Shown here piece by piece: positions 45,110 to 55,160 of a stretch of 64,000 bases of DNA (position 1 is its first letter; every line of letters starts with the position of its first letter). The position numbers and the translations under genes are program-made. The stretch is from assembly GCF_040183065.1 (NCBI RefSeq), contig NC_091131.1, forward strand, positions 102,549,330 through 102,613,329. Reading direction: 5' to 3'. Below the pieces are notes generated by a model. It had not been told where the DNA came from and made no database searches. It was given only the letters and a program-made list of their open reading frames with translations. Source of the DNA: Periplaneta americana (taxonomy: Eukaryota; Arthropoda; Insecta; Blattodea; Blattidae).

Positions 45110-45735
45110 TCCCATCCAGATGTCAATCAGTTAACAAACGAAGAAAAGCCATTTGGTTACTTTCAACAAGATGGTGCTGCGGCAGGCACATACTGCTCGT
45201 TACTCAATGAATAGGATTTTGCGGGAGTTTGAGGACGAGCGTGTAGTGAGTAGAGGCCAGTGGCCTGCTCCATCTCCTGACTTTTCAGTGCGTGACTATA
45301 TACCCAGATAGGTCGGCCTTATAGGCTTTGATGTTAACAACTTTTGTCAGGTTTACTACGCTGCCATCTAGTTGTTACATAAGGAGTCACGTCATAATTC
45401 CCATTTGAATTGCATTAGCGACTGTACTGCCATATCGTGTTCGTTTGTGGCGGACGGGTGGCGATCCTGGCGGTTGTTCTCAAAGTGCTGCCGATTTTAA
45501 CATAGCGAAGAGTTATCTGTTACATATATGATCTAGGGGTATACTAAAGATAAGGTGTATTCCAATATCCATACCAGTATTCAGGAGCTTCGAATTACCA
45601 TCTCAATTGCAATTGATGAGATTACGAGATTACACAAGAGCAGCTTTAAAAACATCCCAAAACATGCTGACAAGAAGATATGTGCCTCCAGGCAGAGAGA
45701 GTCATCTTCCAACATCTTCTGTAGGCAATGTTTTT
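45110..45735 (+). pseudogene. Mariner-like transposase C-terminal remnant, interrupted
   Basis: Reads LTNEEKPFGYFQQDGAAA (45130-45180, the QQDGA block with the second catalytic Asp). After a frameshift it reads HTARYSMNRI-like sequence, then LREFEDERVVSRGQWPAPSP and DFSVRDYI (to about 45303). Coding similarity resumes at about 45544 with KVYSNIHTSIQEL and a C-terminal block. The roughly 240 bp between replaces the expected 'FLWGYLK' motif and is an insertion of unknown type. Same superfamily as 1672-2175. Confidence 0.7.
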
Positions 45736-46002
45736 GACTCAACTATATGATATTCGTTGTGATTTGTAATGTGCATATAAGGTGCACAATGCTAAATAAA
45801 ATATAATAAAATACAACTCTTGCATATGTCATTATTTACTTGTGTATAGGCCTAGTTATATTTTGGCCACACTATAAAACAATACGAAATATATCTCAGT
45901 GAAATACGCATGACAGAGCATAAATATTACTAAAAAGAACTGCACTTGGAAAAAAAAATATAAGTACACCGACATTAAAACTATCCCATAATTTATTACT
46001 TC

Positions 46003-46250
46003 GTTATTTAATGACGCTGTATCAACTACTAGGTTAAATAGCGTCAATGTAATTGGTGCTAGCGAGATAGTATTTGGCAACATGTGGCCGAGAATTCGCC
46101 ATAGATTATCTGATATTCTCCTTACGATTGGGGAAAACCTCGGAAAAAATCCAACCAGGTAATCAGTCCAAGCCAGAATCGAACCCACGTCCGAACGCAA
46201 CTCCGGATCAACAGGGAAACACGCGACTGTCTGAGCTATGCCGGTGGCTG
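46003..46250 (-). mobile_element. tRNA-derived SINE, family A
   Basis: Well preserved: tail GACGCTGTATCAACTACTAG (46012), body GATTGGGGAAAACCTCGG and AATCCAACCAGGTAATCAGT, head complement GAATCGAACCCACGTCC and CTGAGCTATGCCGGTGGC. Confidence 0.85.
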
Positions 46251-46311
46251 TTATCTCATCATAATTTTACATTCATTTTACATATGAGTTAACAATCGAT
46301 ATCTAACATAG

Positions 46312-46648
46312 GTGTCCCGCGACGTGATGTCGTGGTCTAAGGCATCCTGCCTAGGCTCGCGTTACGGAATGCGTGCTCGGTCGACTCCTCATGAGGGAAG
46401 AAGTTGTCTCATGAAATTTCGGCCAGTGTATGGGACCAGTGCCCACCCAGCATCGTGATGCACTTGGGAGCTACGATAGGTAGCGAAAGCCAGCTCTAAC
46501 GGCTGGGAGAATCATCGTGCTAATCACACGATACCTCCATTCTGGTTGGATGATCGTCCACCTCTGCTTCGGCATGTGGGAGTGAGGCCAGCAGCCGGCT
46601 GGTCGGTCTAGACTCTTTACGGGCTGTAGCGCCACGGATTATTTTATT
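46312..46648 (+). mobile_element. tRNA-derived SINE, family E (about 335 bp)
   Basis: The head CGACGTGATGTCGTGGTCTA begins a tRNA-like segment with a B-box-like GTGCTCGGTCGACTCCTCAT. Body motifs are GAAGTTGTCTCATGAAATTT, GTGCCCACCCAGCATCGTGA and GCCAGCAGCCGGCTGGTCGG. It is followed directly by a family C SINE. Confidence 0.65.
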
Positions 46649-46660
46649 TATCTAACACGG

Positions 46661-46883
46661 GTAGTCGCACAGTCGGTAGAGTGCTGGCCTTCTGTGCCCC
46701 AGGTTACTGGTTCGATCCCGGCCCAGTGGGATGGCATTTAAGTATGCTTAAATGCGAGTGTCTCAAGACAGTAGATTTACTGGCATGTAAAAGAACTTCT
46801 GCGGAACAAAATTCTGGCATACTGGCGAAGCTGATAAACCTCGTCAGTTGCAAGCGTCGTTAAATAAAACATAATTTACTTTA
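46661..46883 (+). mobile_element. tRNA-derived SINE, family C
   Basis: Head GTCGCACAGTCGGTAGAGTG, B-box GGTTCGATCCC, body GGCATTTAAGTATGCTTAAA and ACTGGCATGTAAAAGAAC, tail GCAAGCGTCGTTAAATAAAA. Flanked by CTAACACGG (46652-46660) and CTAACATGG (46884-46892), a 9-bp duplication with one change. Confidence 0.85.
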
Positions 46884-46899
46884 CTAACATGGATACTGT

Positions 46900-47613
46900 G
46901 TTGTGGAATTATTTTGAAGCAACAAATCCAGCAATCGATGAGAACTTCCGTCTCGTGCTTTTCTTTACTTTGTCTTCGTTCCTTAACTGGATACAATGTA
47001 GTATTGTTTGACTGTCTATTGTTCTAAGTATTCTCATTTCTGCTGTCCGTAGAATTTATTTCGTTCTTAAATTGTTTGGCGTGAGGCTCACATTCAAGTC
47101 CCTCAACTGATCTAACAGCGATTTTATAATTTCGTTAGGCTTTCTGTGAATGTATTATTTAAAATTACGTCTATAAAGTAATAATAAATAATCCTAGATT
47201 CATTTGTGATTTGTTGCTTTACTTCTTATATACATAATAATACGCCGATAATTCAACTTCTAAACTTAAATGTACGTTATTAAATAAAAACTTACATCAA
47301 TAACTTACTGAAAGATGAAATACGATTCCTGAGACTGTTTTTAGTTCCGCACGTTTACATCACACCGGTATAAGAGAAAAACTAAACGTTGAACACTTAG
47401 AAGAAATACAGATATACCAGCGAAATTGATTCCAGCATGTTGACAGGCTGTAGGATGATCGACTGCTCTAAATTGCTCTACACATGGAGCAAACGGACGA
47501 GACCGTGGAAGACAAGAAAGGAGAAAGAGGAGCGGAGCATTTGAGTTGTATCGGGCAGGAGTGTTCGAGTTGTATAGGGCAGGAACGAATAGTCCTTAAA
47601 TCTCTTCTGATGT

Positions 47614-47687
<74 letters not shown>

Positions 47688-48700
47688 CATTATATTACTT
47701 TTAATGTCCAATTACCTATTCATTTTAATTCTGCCTTCTGAATTTAAAAGTTGTCTTCATCAAATATTAATCTCAAACATATAACAGATGAACCTGAAAT
47801 ATCTGGAGTGAATTTGTCTACAGTGGAGCAAAATAAATTTTTCAAGTGGACAAAAATTAAAAAGTCGCTTTGAATGAGAAGCCAATTCAAAAAATATTCT
47901 ATAAAAATCTAGCTACTAGACTGACTGAATCTTCGATCCCGCTACACAAAACATGCGGGAGAGAAAAAAAAGTAGTTATTGGCAAATAGCCTCAGAATTG
48001 TAGCACACCATTCTGAAGACATGTGATCACTGCGAAAGCTATAAACCCAACCAATTCGCCTCAAATACCTTCGTTTTTTATACCCGACCCATGATTTTCT
48101 CAGATATTTTCACACGAAATCATCACGTAATCCAATGGTACCACCATTATGTTGCACTGCACGGGAAAGCACGCCCCTCTTCGGTGCAAGATAAATCTAT
48201 TTTTATACCTATCTACGAAAAAGCGTACTTGGAAGGCATATCAAAACATAAACAAACATCAAACCTAACCTGTCACTGACTTTCGAACTTATGAAAAATC
48301 GCTTATTTGTTTTTCCACATATAAGCTTATGTACTCGCATATTTGTAAAGTGTACTACCCCTTTATAGAGGGTGCACTTACACAAAAATTAATAACTTAC
48401 CTCCTAAGAGAATTTTATTAATCTTTGTCACGTCTCCGACAACCACCTAAATTGAACAACCGTTATTTCTAAATGCGAATATTTAATATTGGTTTGACAT
48501 TCTCACAAACATGGGCCAAGGAGCAAATATTTTAAGCTGACTATTACACTCTTACTACGTCATACTACTTTTGACCAATAAAACTGTACGAAAGAACGTA
48601 TTTCAACCAATCATGGCTGCTTATCGCACAATTTTATCGCGTCCCTAGCATTTGTTTAATTTTATCGCGTCCCTAGCATTTGTTTCTTTGTTTGCCAACA
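46900..48700. other. Intronic stretch with (AAT)n, nothing else recognised
   Basis: (AAT)n at about 47616-47686. Bases 47750-48290 may be upstream parts of the Crypton-like element at 48.8 kb, but no motif was convincing. Confidence 0.4.
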
Positions 48701-48724
48701 TTTGAAACTGCGCTGGTCTGGACG

Positions 48725-48795
48725 TCAAAAAAAAAGCACACGCACACGCACGCACGCACACACGCACACACACACACACGCACACACACACACAG
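48725..48795. repeat. (CA)n/(CGCA)n microsatellite
   Basis: CA-rich run interrupted by CG steps, directly upstream of the recombinase remnant. Confidence 0.9.
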
Positions 48796-49252
48796 ATATA
48801 AAATTACAAACCACTCTAGTCGATGCACAGCAGTTTCAAATATGACTCGCATTGGCATTCAAGAACAAGAATTAATAAAAATCACTGATCATACCTATGC
48901 ATCTTCTGAAATCCGATTTACAAATAAATGAAGAGCACCATTCGGAAATCCTGAATAAGTTGGATACACCATGTAGGCCTAAATCAACGAGTTCCACTTC
49001 TATTACGCACACGTCCAATATAACATCAATTGAACCACCAACCATATTCAAATTTGAAAATTGTACATTCAATAATTATTCCTTTTAAAATTATTCATTC
49101 GGAAATTCTGAATAAGTTGAATACACCATGTAGGCCTAAATCAACGAGTTCCACTTCTATTACGCACACATCCAATATAACATCAACTGAACCACCAACC
49201 ACATTCAAATTTGAAAATTGTACATTCAACAATTATTCCTTTTAAAATTATT
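48796..49252 (+). pseudogene. Crypton-like tyrosine recombinase C-terminal remnant
   Basis: Reads KITNHSSRCTAVSNMTRIGI then QEQELIKITDHTYASSEIRF. NHSSR supplies the HxxR catalytic pair (48812-48823), and the H of ITDH (48890-48892) matches the later catalytic His of the usual TGH motif (here Gly to Asp). After a stop/frameshift it continues EEHHSEILNKLDTPCRPKST and ends FKFENCTFNNYSF with a stop. The layout GxxEQ..IKITGH...S.....S..HH..I...L is that of Crypton-type YRs as I recall. The nucleophile Tyr region is lost or not conserved. The C-terminal part is duplicated (next entry). Confidence 0.65.
48939..49252 (+). repeat. 157-bp tandem duplication of the recombinase C-terminus
   Basis: Units 48939-49095 and 49096-49252 are about 95% identical. 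Each encodes HSEILNKLxTPCRPKSTSST through FENCTFNNYSF plus its stop. Confidence 0.9.
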
Positions 49253-49892
49253 CATGTTTATTTTTTATGTCATCGTCGTTAATTAAAACTTTTCTAACAC
49301 TTGTGTATATTAGTTAGGTTATGTTATAGCTTCTGCTATATGATATTATGGATAGTCACGTATCAGAGATTGTTTAATATTAAGATTTATTGAAAATCAT
49401 CTGTCAAGTGACGTTGATTACTGGGATTCGGATAATTGAAGTGGAATGTTGCATTTTAATAAAAATGAAACTGAATCAACAAAGCCTTATTGACTAGTAA
49501 CATTGCCATCGTGTATAATAGATCGAGAACTTCTCGACGAGAAGGCATTGCTCACTACTGCCATCTAGCATGAATCTAGCGTAATATTTGTAATGTTGAG
49601 ATGGTACAATAATATATTTGAAGACAGTTGTATTTTCGTAAGTCAATTAATATTTTATTGTATTGGAGTATTTCGTTACTTCTAATCTTTATATACTTTC
49701 TTCTAATCGTGTAATAGCATAGCCTTCTCTAGTCATGGCCCGGCCCTGGTAAATGTGGCAACGCCGCAGCACGTCCTATCAGCCCAGCAATGTGCCATGT
49801 GTTTCAGTGTAAGACTCTCTCCTCGCTTGTAGATTTGCGCCTATATTTCCATTGTTATGTCTGTGGTAACAAACTTTTCATAACCATCATAT

Positions 49893-50335
49893 GAATGAAT
49901 ACGTGCAGTGCTGTGCTGCTTAAGGAACTACGATAAGACAATAAAGACAGAAGACTAATATTATAAGTTGTTTTCGGTTTCCTAAGATCCTGAAATACGT
50001 AGTAAATGGATTCGTTGGGTTCCACGGGCAGATTGATCACCAACCAACAGATCTGTGGTATGAAAGGAACATTTTCATTTCTGAGCTTTGTTGGGAAATA
50101 CATGGACAAGGACGGAATGATGAGTTTTCGTAAACGCGATCATCCAGTTTTATGTGAAGGTGCAATTCCGAATATGTTTCCAAATTCTCCTTCCTATCTA
50201 AGCAGAGTGAGTGGAACCAAATGGAAGTCAAGAATCCGCAACAGAAGAGAGAAGAAATTGACAACCGCCTTACAAACCGAAAGGAGGATGAAAGGAGGGA
50301 GACAGACGAAAAAACCATGTGTAGCATTTTTCTAA
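49893..50335 (+). pseudogene. THAP-domain protein remnant of the transposon
   Basis: The frame near 49965-50090 reads DPEIRSKWIRWVPRADWSPT then NRSVV, a TGA, then KEHFHF. This is the THAP core 'DPE.R.KWI......W.P...S..C..HF' with the Cys codon changed to stop. In the next frame, 50006-50335 reads CEGAIPNMFPNSPSYLS, the THAP C-terminal AVP-F block. An upstream CC pair (about 49908) may be the first zinc ligands. Stops and a frameshift make it non-functional. Downstream frames (50430-50760, 51015-51170, 51363-51551) could be transposase remains, but I cannot match them. Confidence 0.65.
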
Positions 50336-50769
50336 TTTTTTTGGAAAATGTATCAATGAAACTATCTAAAAAGAAGACGGGTCATTATTTAAAAACGATT
50401 CTTGTTGAATAGTGTATGAACTAGACGTAACTAATGCTCCTAAAGTAACTGTTAGCATTGGAATAAACAGGGATTTTAGTGTGGAAACGCACATGAATGG
50501 TGGACGTCTACCTAATGAAATTTTAATATGGACAGCCTCTAACTGTAGAAATTCTTTGCTCAGCTTCTGTCTCTAATAGATTTTTGTGATTGTTACGTTT
50601 CATCAGATACCAATAACAAAAGCAATGTTGTATTCCAAATTACTGCCTCGCTACAAAGTTTGAAATTGTTGTTGAAAACGATGGGAACTGTGATGAAAGC
50701 AGCTTAAAAAAGTTTGATGTTTTATGTAATAAGTTTGATCTTATACTTACGGAAGAATCTAAGTACGAT

Positions 50770-51002
50770 GTAAATTAAATTATGTTTTATTTAACGACGC
50801 TCACAACTGCGGAGGTTATATCAGCGTCGCCGGATGTGCCGGAATTTTGTCCCACAGGAGATCTTTTACATGGCAGTAAATCTACTGACATGGGCCTGTC
50901 GCATTTAAGCACGCTTAAATGCCATCGACCTGGGCCGGGATCGAACCCACAACCACGGGGACAGAAGGCCAGTACTATACCGATTGCACCACCCAGGGCG
51001 AC
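50770..51002 (-). mobile_element. tRNA-derived SINE, family C, nested in the THAP transposon
   Basis: Flanked by AGTACGAT at 50762-50769 and 51003-51010 (8-bp duplication). Contents are colinear with 28117-28342 (ACGACGCTCACAACTGCGG, ATCAGCGTCGCCGGATGTGC, GGGATCGAACCCACAACC). Confidence 0.9.
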
Positions 51003-52176
51003 AGTACGATCTATCCTCAATAATTGTAAACTCTTTTTTAATTCATATCCAGAATGCCAAGTGACTAGACTCAAGAACATCTTGTCATTAGGTACCGCAC
51101 CCTCGATAGCCTATCTAAGAACTCTTTCTTCGTTGTTTCAATATCTGAGAATAGACAGCTTTTGAAACATGTTAGGCAGTAATCAGAGAGCGAAAAAAAT
51201 GTGAAAATTCAAGTAGATGAAATTCAAGTAAAAGGAACTTAAAGACTACAAAAATGGACGACTGTTAGAGGTTGCTGCAAATAAAACAGAATATGATCTC
51301 GCGTAAAGTGTTGTATCGGTAACGTTTTTTAATCATAGCTGCATTTTGGTAATTTTAAAAAGGTGGTAAGACTTGTTGCGGTTAAACAACTTACAGGGCC
51401 AGGTGCAGCAGAAATATGTAAAGATAACTTAAACAAATACAAGTGTGTGGATTGCAAAACATTGTGTATCATAACTGACAGTAATAGGGTGAATCACATA
51501 ATGTTTAGTGAACTCCCTAAATATTCAGGAAGTCATTACTTTTCCTTTTAAATAGAAGAACGATGTAGCTTATGCTTTTCTCGCATTTAACAGCTATGCA
51601 ACAGGATAGGACGGCATCTAACGTGCCATCCGAAGTTGCCACGTAGTGTGGGTCGGGCTATGACTAGAAGGGCTATGGTAATAGTCAATTATATCCCACT
51701 CGAGTTTTGATTTTCTCTAGATAAATCAAAACGTCTAGTGAGATTACTGTTGATAAGACGTTGATAAAATTGCATGTTTCATTAGCAAAACGCTTCTGTA
51801 AGTTTGTATATTGAGAATGTCGTAATGAGTGTAGTGCTGAAAGGTACTTATGCATGTATGAAATTCGTGGAATTTAGTTCGAACTTAGGGTTAAGATACA
51901 AATTAGATTTACATTAAATGTTATTTTAAGTGATCGTGCTTCGTTTAATTTAGGATGCTCCTTGTTAATATTATTATACTACTGTTATTATTCATTATTT
52001 TTAGTATTAATTATTATTAATGTATTAATAAATGTCATTATTGAGTGTAATTAGTTACCACTGCTACCGGCTATTTACCCATTTGTAGTGTGAATAAATA
52101 CATACACTACAATAAATATACATTGCTCACACATAACAAGGGCAGATTTTATGTGAAAAATAAAGAAACAAAATAC

Positions 52177-52250
52177 TGGCCCGTGGGGGGATCGAACCCA
52201 CGACCTTCGCGTTATTAGCACGACGCTCTAACCAACTGAGCTAACGGGCC
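52177..52250 (-). tRNA. tRNA-Ile (anticodon AAU), copy 1
   Basis: A complete 74-nt cloverleaf on the minus strand. The acceptor GGCCCGT/ACGGGCC is fully paired, with discriminator A. The D-arm is GCTC/GAGC with A-box TTAGCTCAGTTGG. The anticodon stem closes the loop CTAATAA, whose central AAT decodes AUU/AUC/AUA isoleucine after A34-to-I modification. The T-loop is TTCGATC (B-box GGTTCGATCCC). The T-stem has one mismatch (GTGGG against CCCCC). An oligo-A on the plus strand just below 52177 (52168-52171) gives a Pol III T-run terminator. No intron. It lies antisense within Hdc intron 2. Confidence 0.93.
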
Positions 52251-52593
52251 TGGCGGTCAGTACGTTTTCAACCACAGGTATATAAATAAATAACAGGAGG
52301 TCGTATATTCTTGCAAATTAAAGAAGTGTTTTCAACCACAATATCAGTACTATATACCTATTCATTTCTGTCCCCTTTAATTAACTTACTTCTTTTTGTG
52401 TGTCGAGCTGATTACACACGTCTTCACAGTACATCCATAATTTTAAATGTGAAGATTTTCTTCCTATTGAGTTAATTTTACTACCTTATAATGTCCTGAG
52501 GTATGTAATACATAGGTACTCTTTTACAATTAATATTGTAAGATAAATACAAATTACACTGATAATATTGATTTGTAAAACAAGAAAAAAAAT

Positions 52594-52667
52594 TGGCCCG
52601 TGGGGGGATCGAACCCACGACCTTCGCGTTATTAGCACGACGCTCTAACCAACTGAGCTAACGGGCC
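52594..52667 (-). tRNA. tRNA-Ile (anticodon AAU), copy 2
   Basis: Identical over all 74 nt to the gene at 52177-52250, including the T-stem mismatch, while the flanks differ. The downstream terminator is the A-run at 52585-52592 on the plus strand, read as T8 in the transcript. The two genes are about 340 bp apart in the same orientation, each with its own terminator, so they are separate Pol III units. Confidence 0.93.
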
Positions 52668-52855
52668 AGGCGAGGAAGTGCACTCTTCTGTATGACTGCT
52701 ATCGTATAAAGCAGCCAGCACTGCTCTCGAACAAAGTGTTGACACTTCGGAAAAACTGCTGTAAGCACTCAGAAATATAGTTTGGGAAAGTAGGCGTGGC
52801 TCTTTATAATCAGTGTCATAGAATAGAGCAACATTAAAACATTAAGCCTCGTTCA

Positions 52856-53060
52856 TACTTTTCAAGTAACTTGAATTGAACTCACATAAGAAGTGGGAAC
52901 TATGTTTCAAGTTGACTTGAAGTCAAGTAACGGCTTGAATTCAACTTTCAAGTGAAGTTGAGTCTCTTTCTACTTTTTACTTGACTTGAAAGGACACTTG
53001 AATCTTGAAACAACTTGAAGAGCGTGAACGTCACTTGATAACTTGAATTCAAGGGGAAAA
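52856..53060. repeat. ACTTGAA/TTCAAGT-rich subterminal region
   Basis: More than a dozen occurrences of CAAGT or ACTTG in both orientations within about 200 bp (for example TCAAGTAACTTGAATTGAA at 52861). It directly precedes the MADF/Harbinger remnants. Clusters of short inverted motifs like this are typical subterminal transposase-binding regions. Confidence 0.6.
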
Positions 53061-53174
53061 GCGCGGGAATTTGAATTAACAGCTGTTCTAAGAGCGTTAA
53101 ATTAAAAGCTGATTGTTTTCCTGTTCTACTGAGGACTTAAAAATACTAGGAAACAATAGTAAGTGAAATAATTA

Positions 53175-53400
53175 CCAAATATTTGAGTTTCTGAAGTTGT
53201 ATAAAACTCACAAAGGCCTGTGGATTATTGAAACTGCAAAGTATCGTGACAGAAAAACAAAGGAAGCTGCCAAGGAAGGAATAGTTAATTGAAGAATTGA
53301 ACAGCAGAGATTTTAACGTGGACACAGAGCAGATATCAAAGACAATTAAAAACCATTAAACTGTAGGTAGAGAAGAAGTAAGGAAAGTAGGAGGGTTTAA
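53175..53400 (+). pseudogene. MADF-domain fragment of a PIF/Harbinger-type element
   Basis: Reads FLKLYKTHKGLWIIETAKYR then DRKTKEAAKEGIVN and a stop. In the next frame it reads LIEELNSRDFNVDTEQISKT then IKNH. This is the MADF pattern 'L..Y..h..LWd.....Y.d...r..A...i...l' with the following '...l......v..ki..L'. MADF/Myb-like proteins are the second ORF of many PIF/Harbinger transposons. Two stops and one frameshift. Confidence 0.65.
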
Positions 53401-53555
53401 GAAGAGTGTTGCTTGAAGGATGACATTTATCGGCCGAAACTGGCATGGTTCAATGTGGCTGATAGATTTTTTTGGGAACTGTACATCAAGATAATCATTT
53501 TCAATTATGGTAGATCAGACCTGCTTATATTTTATTACATTTACATTAAAAATTA

Positions 53556-53744
53556 TTAAATCTGCTTGAAGATTTCACTTATTCTATTTGTAATGGTCAA
53601 TGGTCGTGTATTTCTCTTACTAATCCAATTCCTAACCCATACTGAACAACGCGTCTTCCACTTCTTCAATATCTTTACCATTTCCCTGGCACGGAGGCTT
53701 GCTACTATAGAAATTCCGAATTGCACAACTTCCAACGACGCCAT
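53556..53744 (-). pseudogene. Harbinger transposase N-terminal fragment
   Basis: A 62-codon minus-strand frame, MASLEVVQFGISIVASLRAR then KTRCSVWVRNWISKRNTRPL. The 'R..WVR.WI..R' run corresponds to the RRWWVRPWI region that starts PIF/Harbinger transposases before the DDE nuclease. It converges with the MADF remnant at 53175-53400, supporting one deleted two-gene element. Confidence 0.55.
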
Positions 53745-53842
53745 TTTATCCTACTTGAAAACAAAATAACTTAAATGTCTGAACTAAATAAATAAACAAA
53801 TCAGTAAACAAATAAATATATAAACTAACCAAATACATAACT

Positions 53843-54712
53843 ACTTACTTACAAATGGCTTGTAAGGAACCCGCAAGTTCATTGCCGCCCTCACATAAGC
53901 CCGCCATCGGTCCTTATCCTGTGCAAAATTAATCCAGTCTCTATCATCGTATCCCACTTCCCTCAAATCCATTTTAATATTATCCTCCCATCTACGTCTC
54001 GGCCTTCCCAAAGGTCTTTTCCCTCCGGTCTCCCAACTAACACTCTATATGTATTTCTGGATTCGTCCATACGTGCTACATGGCCCGCCCATCTCAAACG
54101 TCTGGATTTAATGTTCCTAATTATGTCAGGTGAAGAATACAATGCGTGCAGTTCTGCGTTGCGTAACTTTCTCCATTCTCTTGTAACTTCATCCCTTCCA
54201 GCCCCAAATATTTTCCTGAGAACCGTATTCTCAAACACCTTTAATCTCTGTTCCTCTCAAAGTGAGAGTCCAAGTTTCACAATCATACAGAACAACCGGT
54301 AATATAACTGTTTTATAAATTCTAACTTTCAGATTTTTGGACAGCAGACTAGATGACAAAAGCTTCTCAACCGAATAATAACACGCATTTCCCATATTTA
54401 TTCTGCGTTTAATTTTCTCCCGAGTGTCTATATTTGTTACTGTTGCTCGAAGATATTTTAATTTTTCTACCTCTTCGAAGGATAAATCTCCAATTTTTAT
54501 ATTTCCATTTCGTACAATATTCTGGTCACGAGACATAATCATATACTTCGTCTTTTCGGGGTTTACTTCCAATCCTATCACTTTACTTGCTTCAAGTAAA
54601 ATTTCCGTGTTTTTCCTAATCGTTTGTGGATTTTCTCCTAACATATTCACGTCATTCGCATAGACAAGAAGCTGATATAACCCGTTCAATTCCAAACCCT
54701 CTCTGTTATCCT
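53843..54712 (-). mobile_element. LINE family 1, 3' end with RT C-terminus (copy 3)
   Basis: The longest family 1 copy. The minus strand reads [20 protein letters not shown] (54695-54640), [58 protein letters not shown] and then, after a frameshift, the ENTVLRKIFGAGRDEV tail to RWAGHVARMDES. The catalytic YADD is YAND here (54650-54670), inactivating the enzyme. 3' end at the 'cttactta' tail near 53843. Confidence 0.85.
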
Positions 54713-55051
54713 GAAATAATAACTACAAATAAAAAATAAATAAAAACAAATAAACAGCAAGTTAAAGTATATTAGGATGCTAAAAGACAATTAAGTATCC
54801 ATAAATCTTCAAATCCGCCTTTGGACAACAACATAATATATTATCTGTAGTAATGTCACGAGAGGTCTGAGATCTGCCGATAAATCCACGTGCGAAGCGA
54901 CATTTGTTAGGACTATTTCGTGAATAAAATAAAAATGTAAATAATATATCCTTAAAATTCGATCACAAAATGTTAATAATTGTATATTTACGAATACTTA
55001 ACCCATTCGGGCATTGTGAAGTTGAAATAGATGAATATCGATTACTGCGAT

Positions 55052-55071
55052 CAGGACGAATATTCGTCCTG
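55052..55071. repeat. Perfect 20-bp palindrome
   Basis: CAGGACGAAT joined directly to its complement, 82-109 bp upstream of the hAT element's left end. Partial pairing continues outward. Confidence 0.8.
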
Positions 55072-55160
55072 CTGCAATAAAGAAATTCGATGTTATTATT
55101 CAGTAAAGCCAATTGCGAAAAGCGAAATACAGGTTTAACAATGTTAATTACATGTACTGC

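Larger units (their letters stand above)
49718..51677 (+). mobile_element. THAP-domain DNA transposon, 1.96 kb, degenerate
   Basis: Left and right ends (CATAGCC... at 49718, ...GGCTATG at 51677) form imperfect inverted repeats of about 75 bp. Paired landmarks are CTAGTCATGGCCCGGCCC with its near complement at 51645-51666, and GTGGCAAC with GTTGCCAC. GTAATAG flanks both sides (49711-49717, 51678-51684), a perfect 7-bp duplication. The interior carries a broken THAP-domain gene, and the whole looks like a P-superfamily relative. A family C SINE (50770-51002) is nested inside. Confidence 0.8.

Noticed and set aside
48680..48931. Histidine/threonine-rich repeat protein
   Set aside because: The HT repeats are the (CA)n microsatellite. 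Only the part after 48796 has protein similarity.
48939..49252. CRISPR-like or satellite array
   Set aside because: Only two adjacent 157-bp units with no spacers, and the unit encodes a recombinase C-terminus. No CRISPR-like structure exists anywhere in the window.
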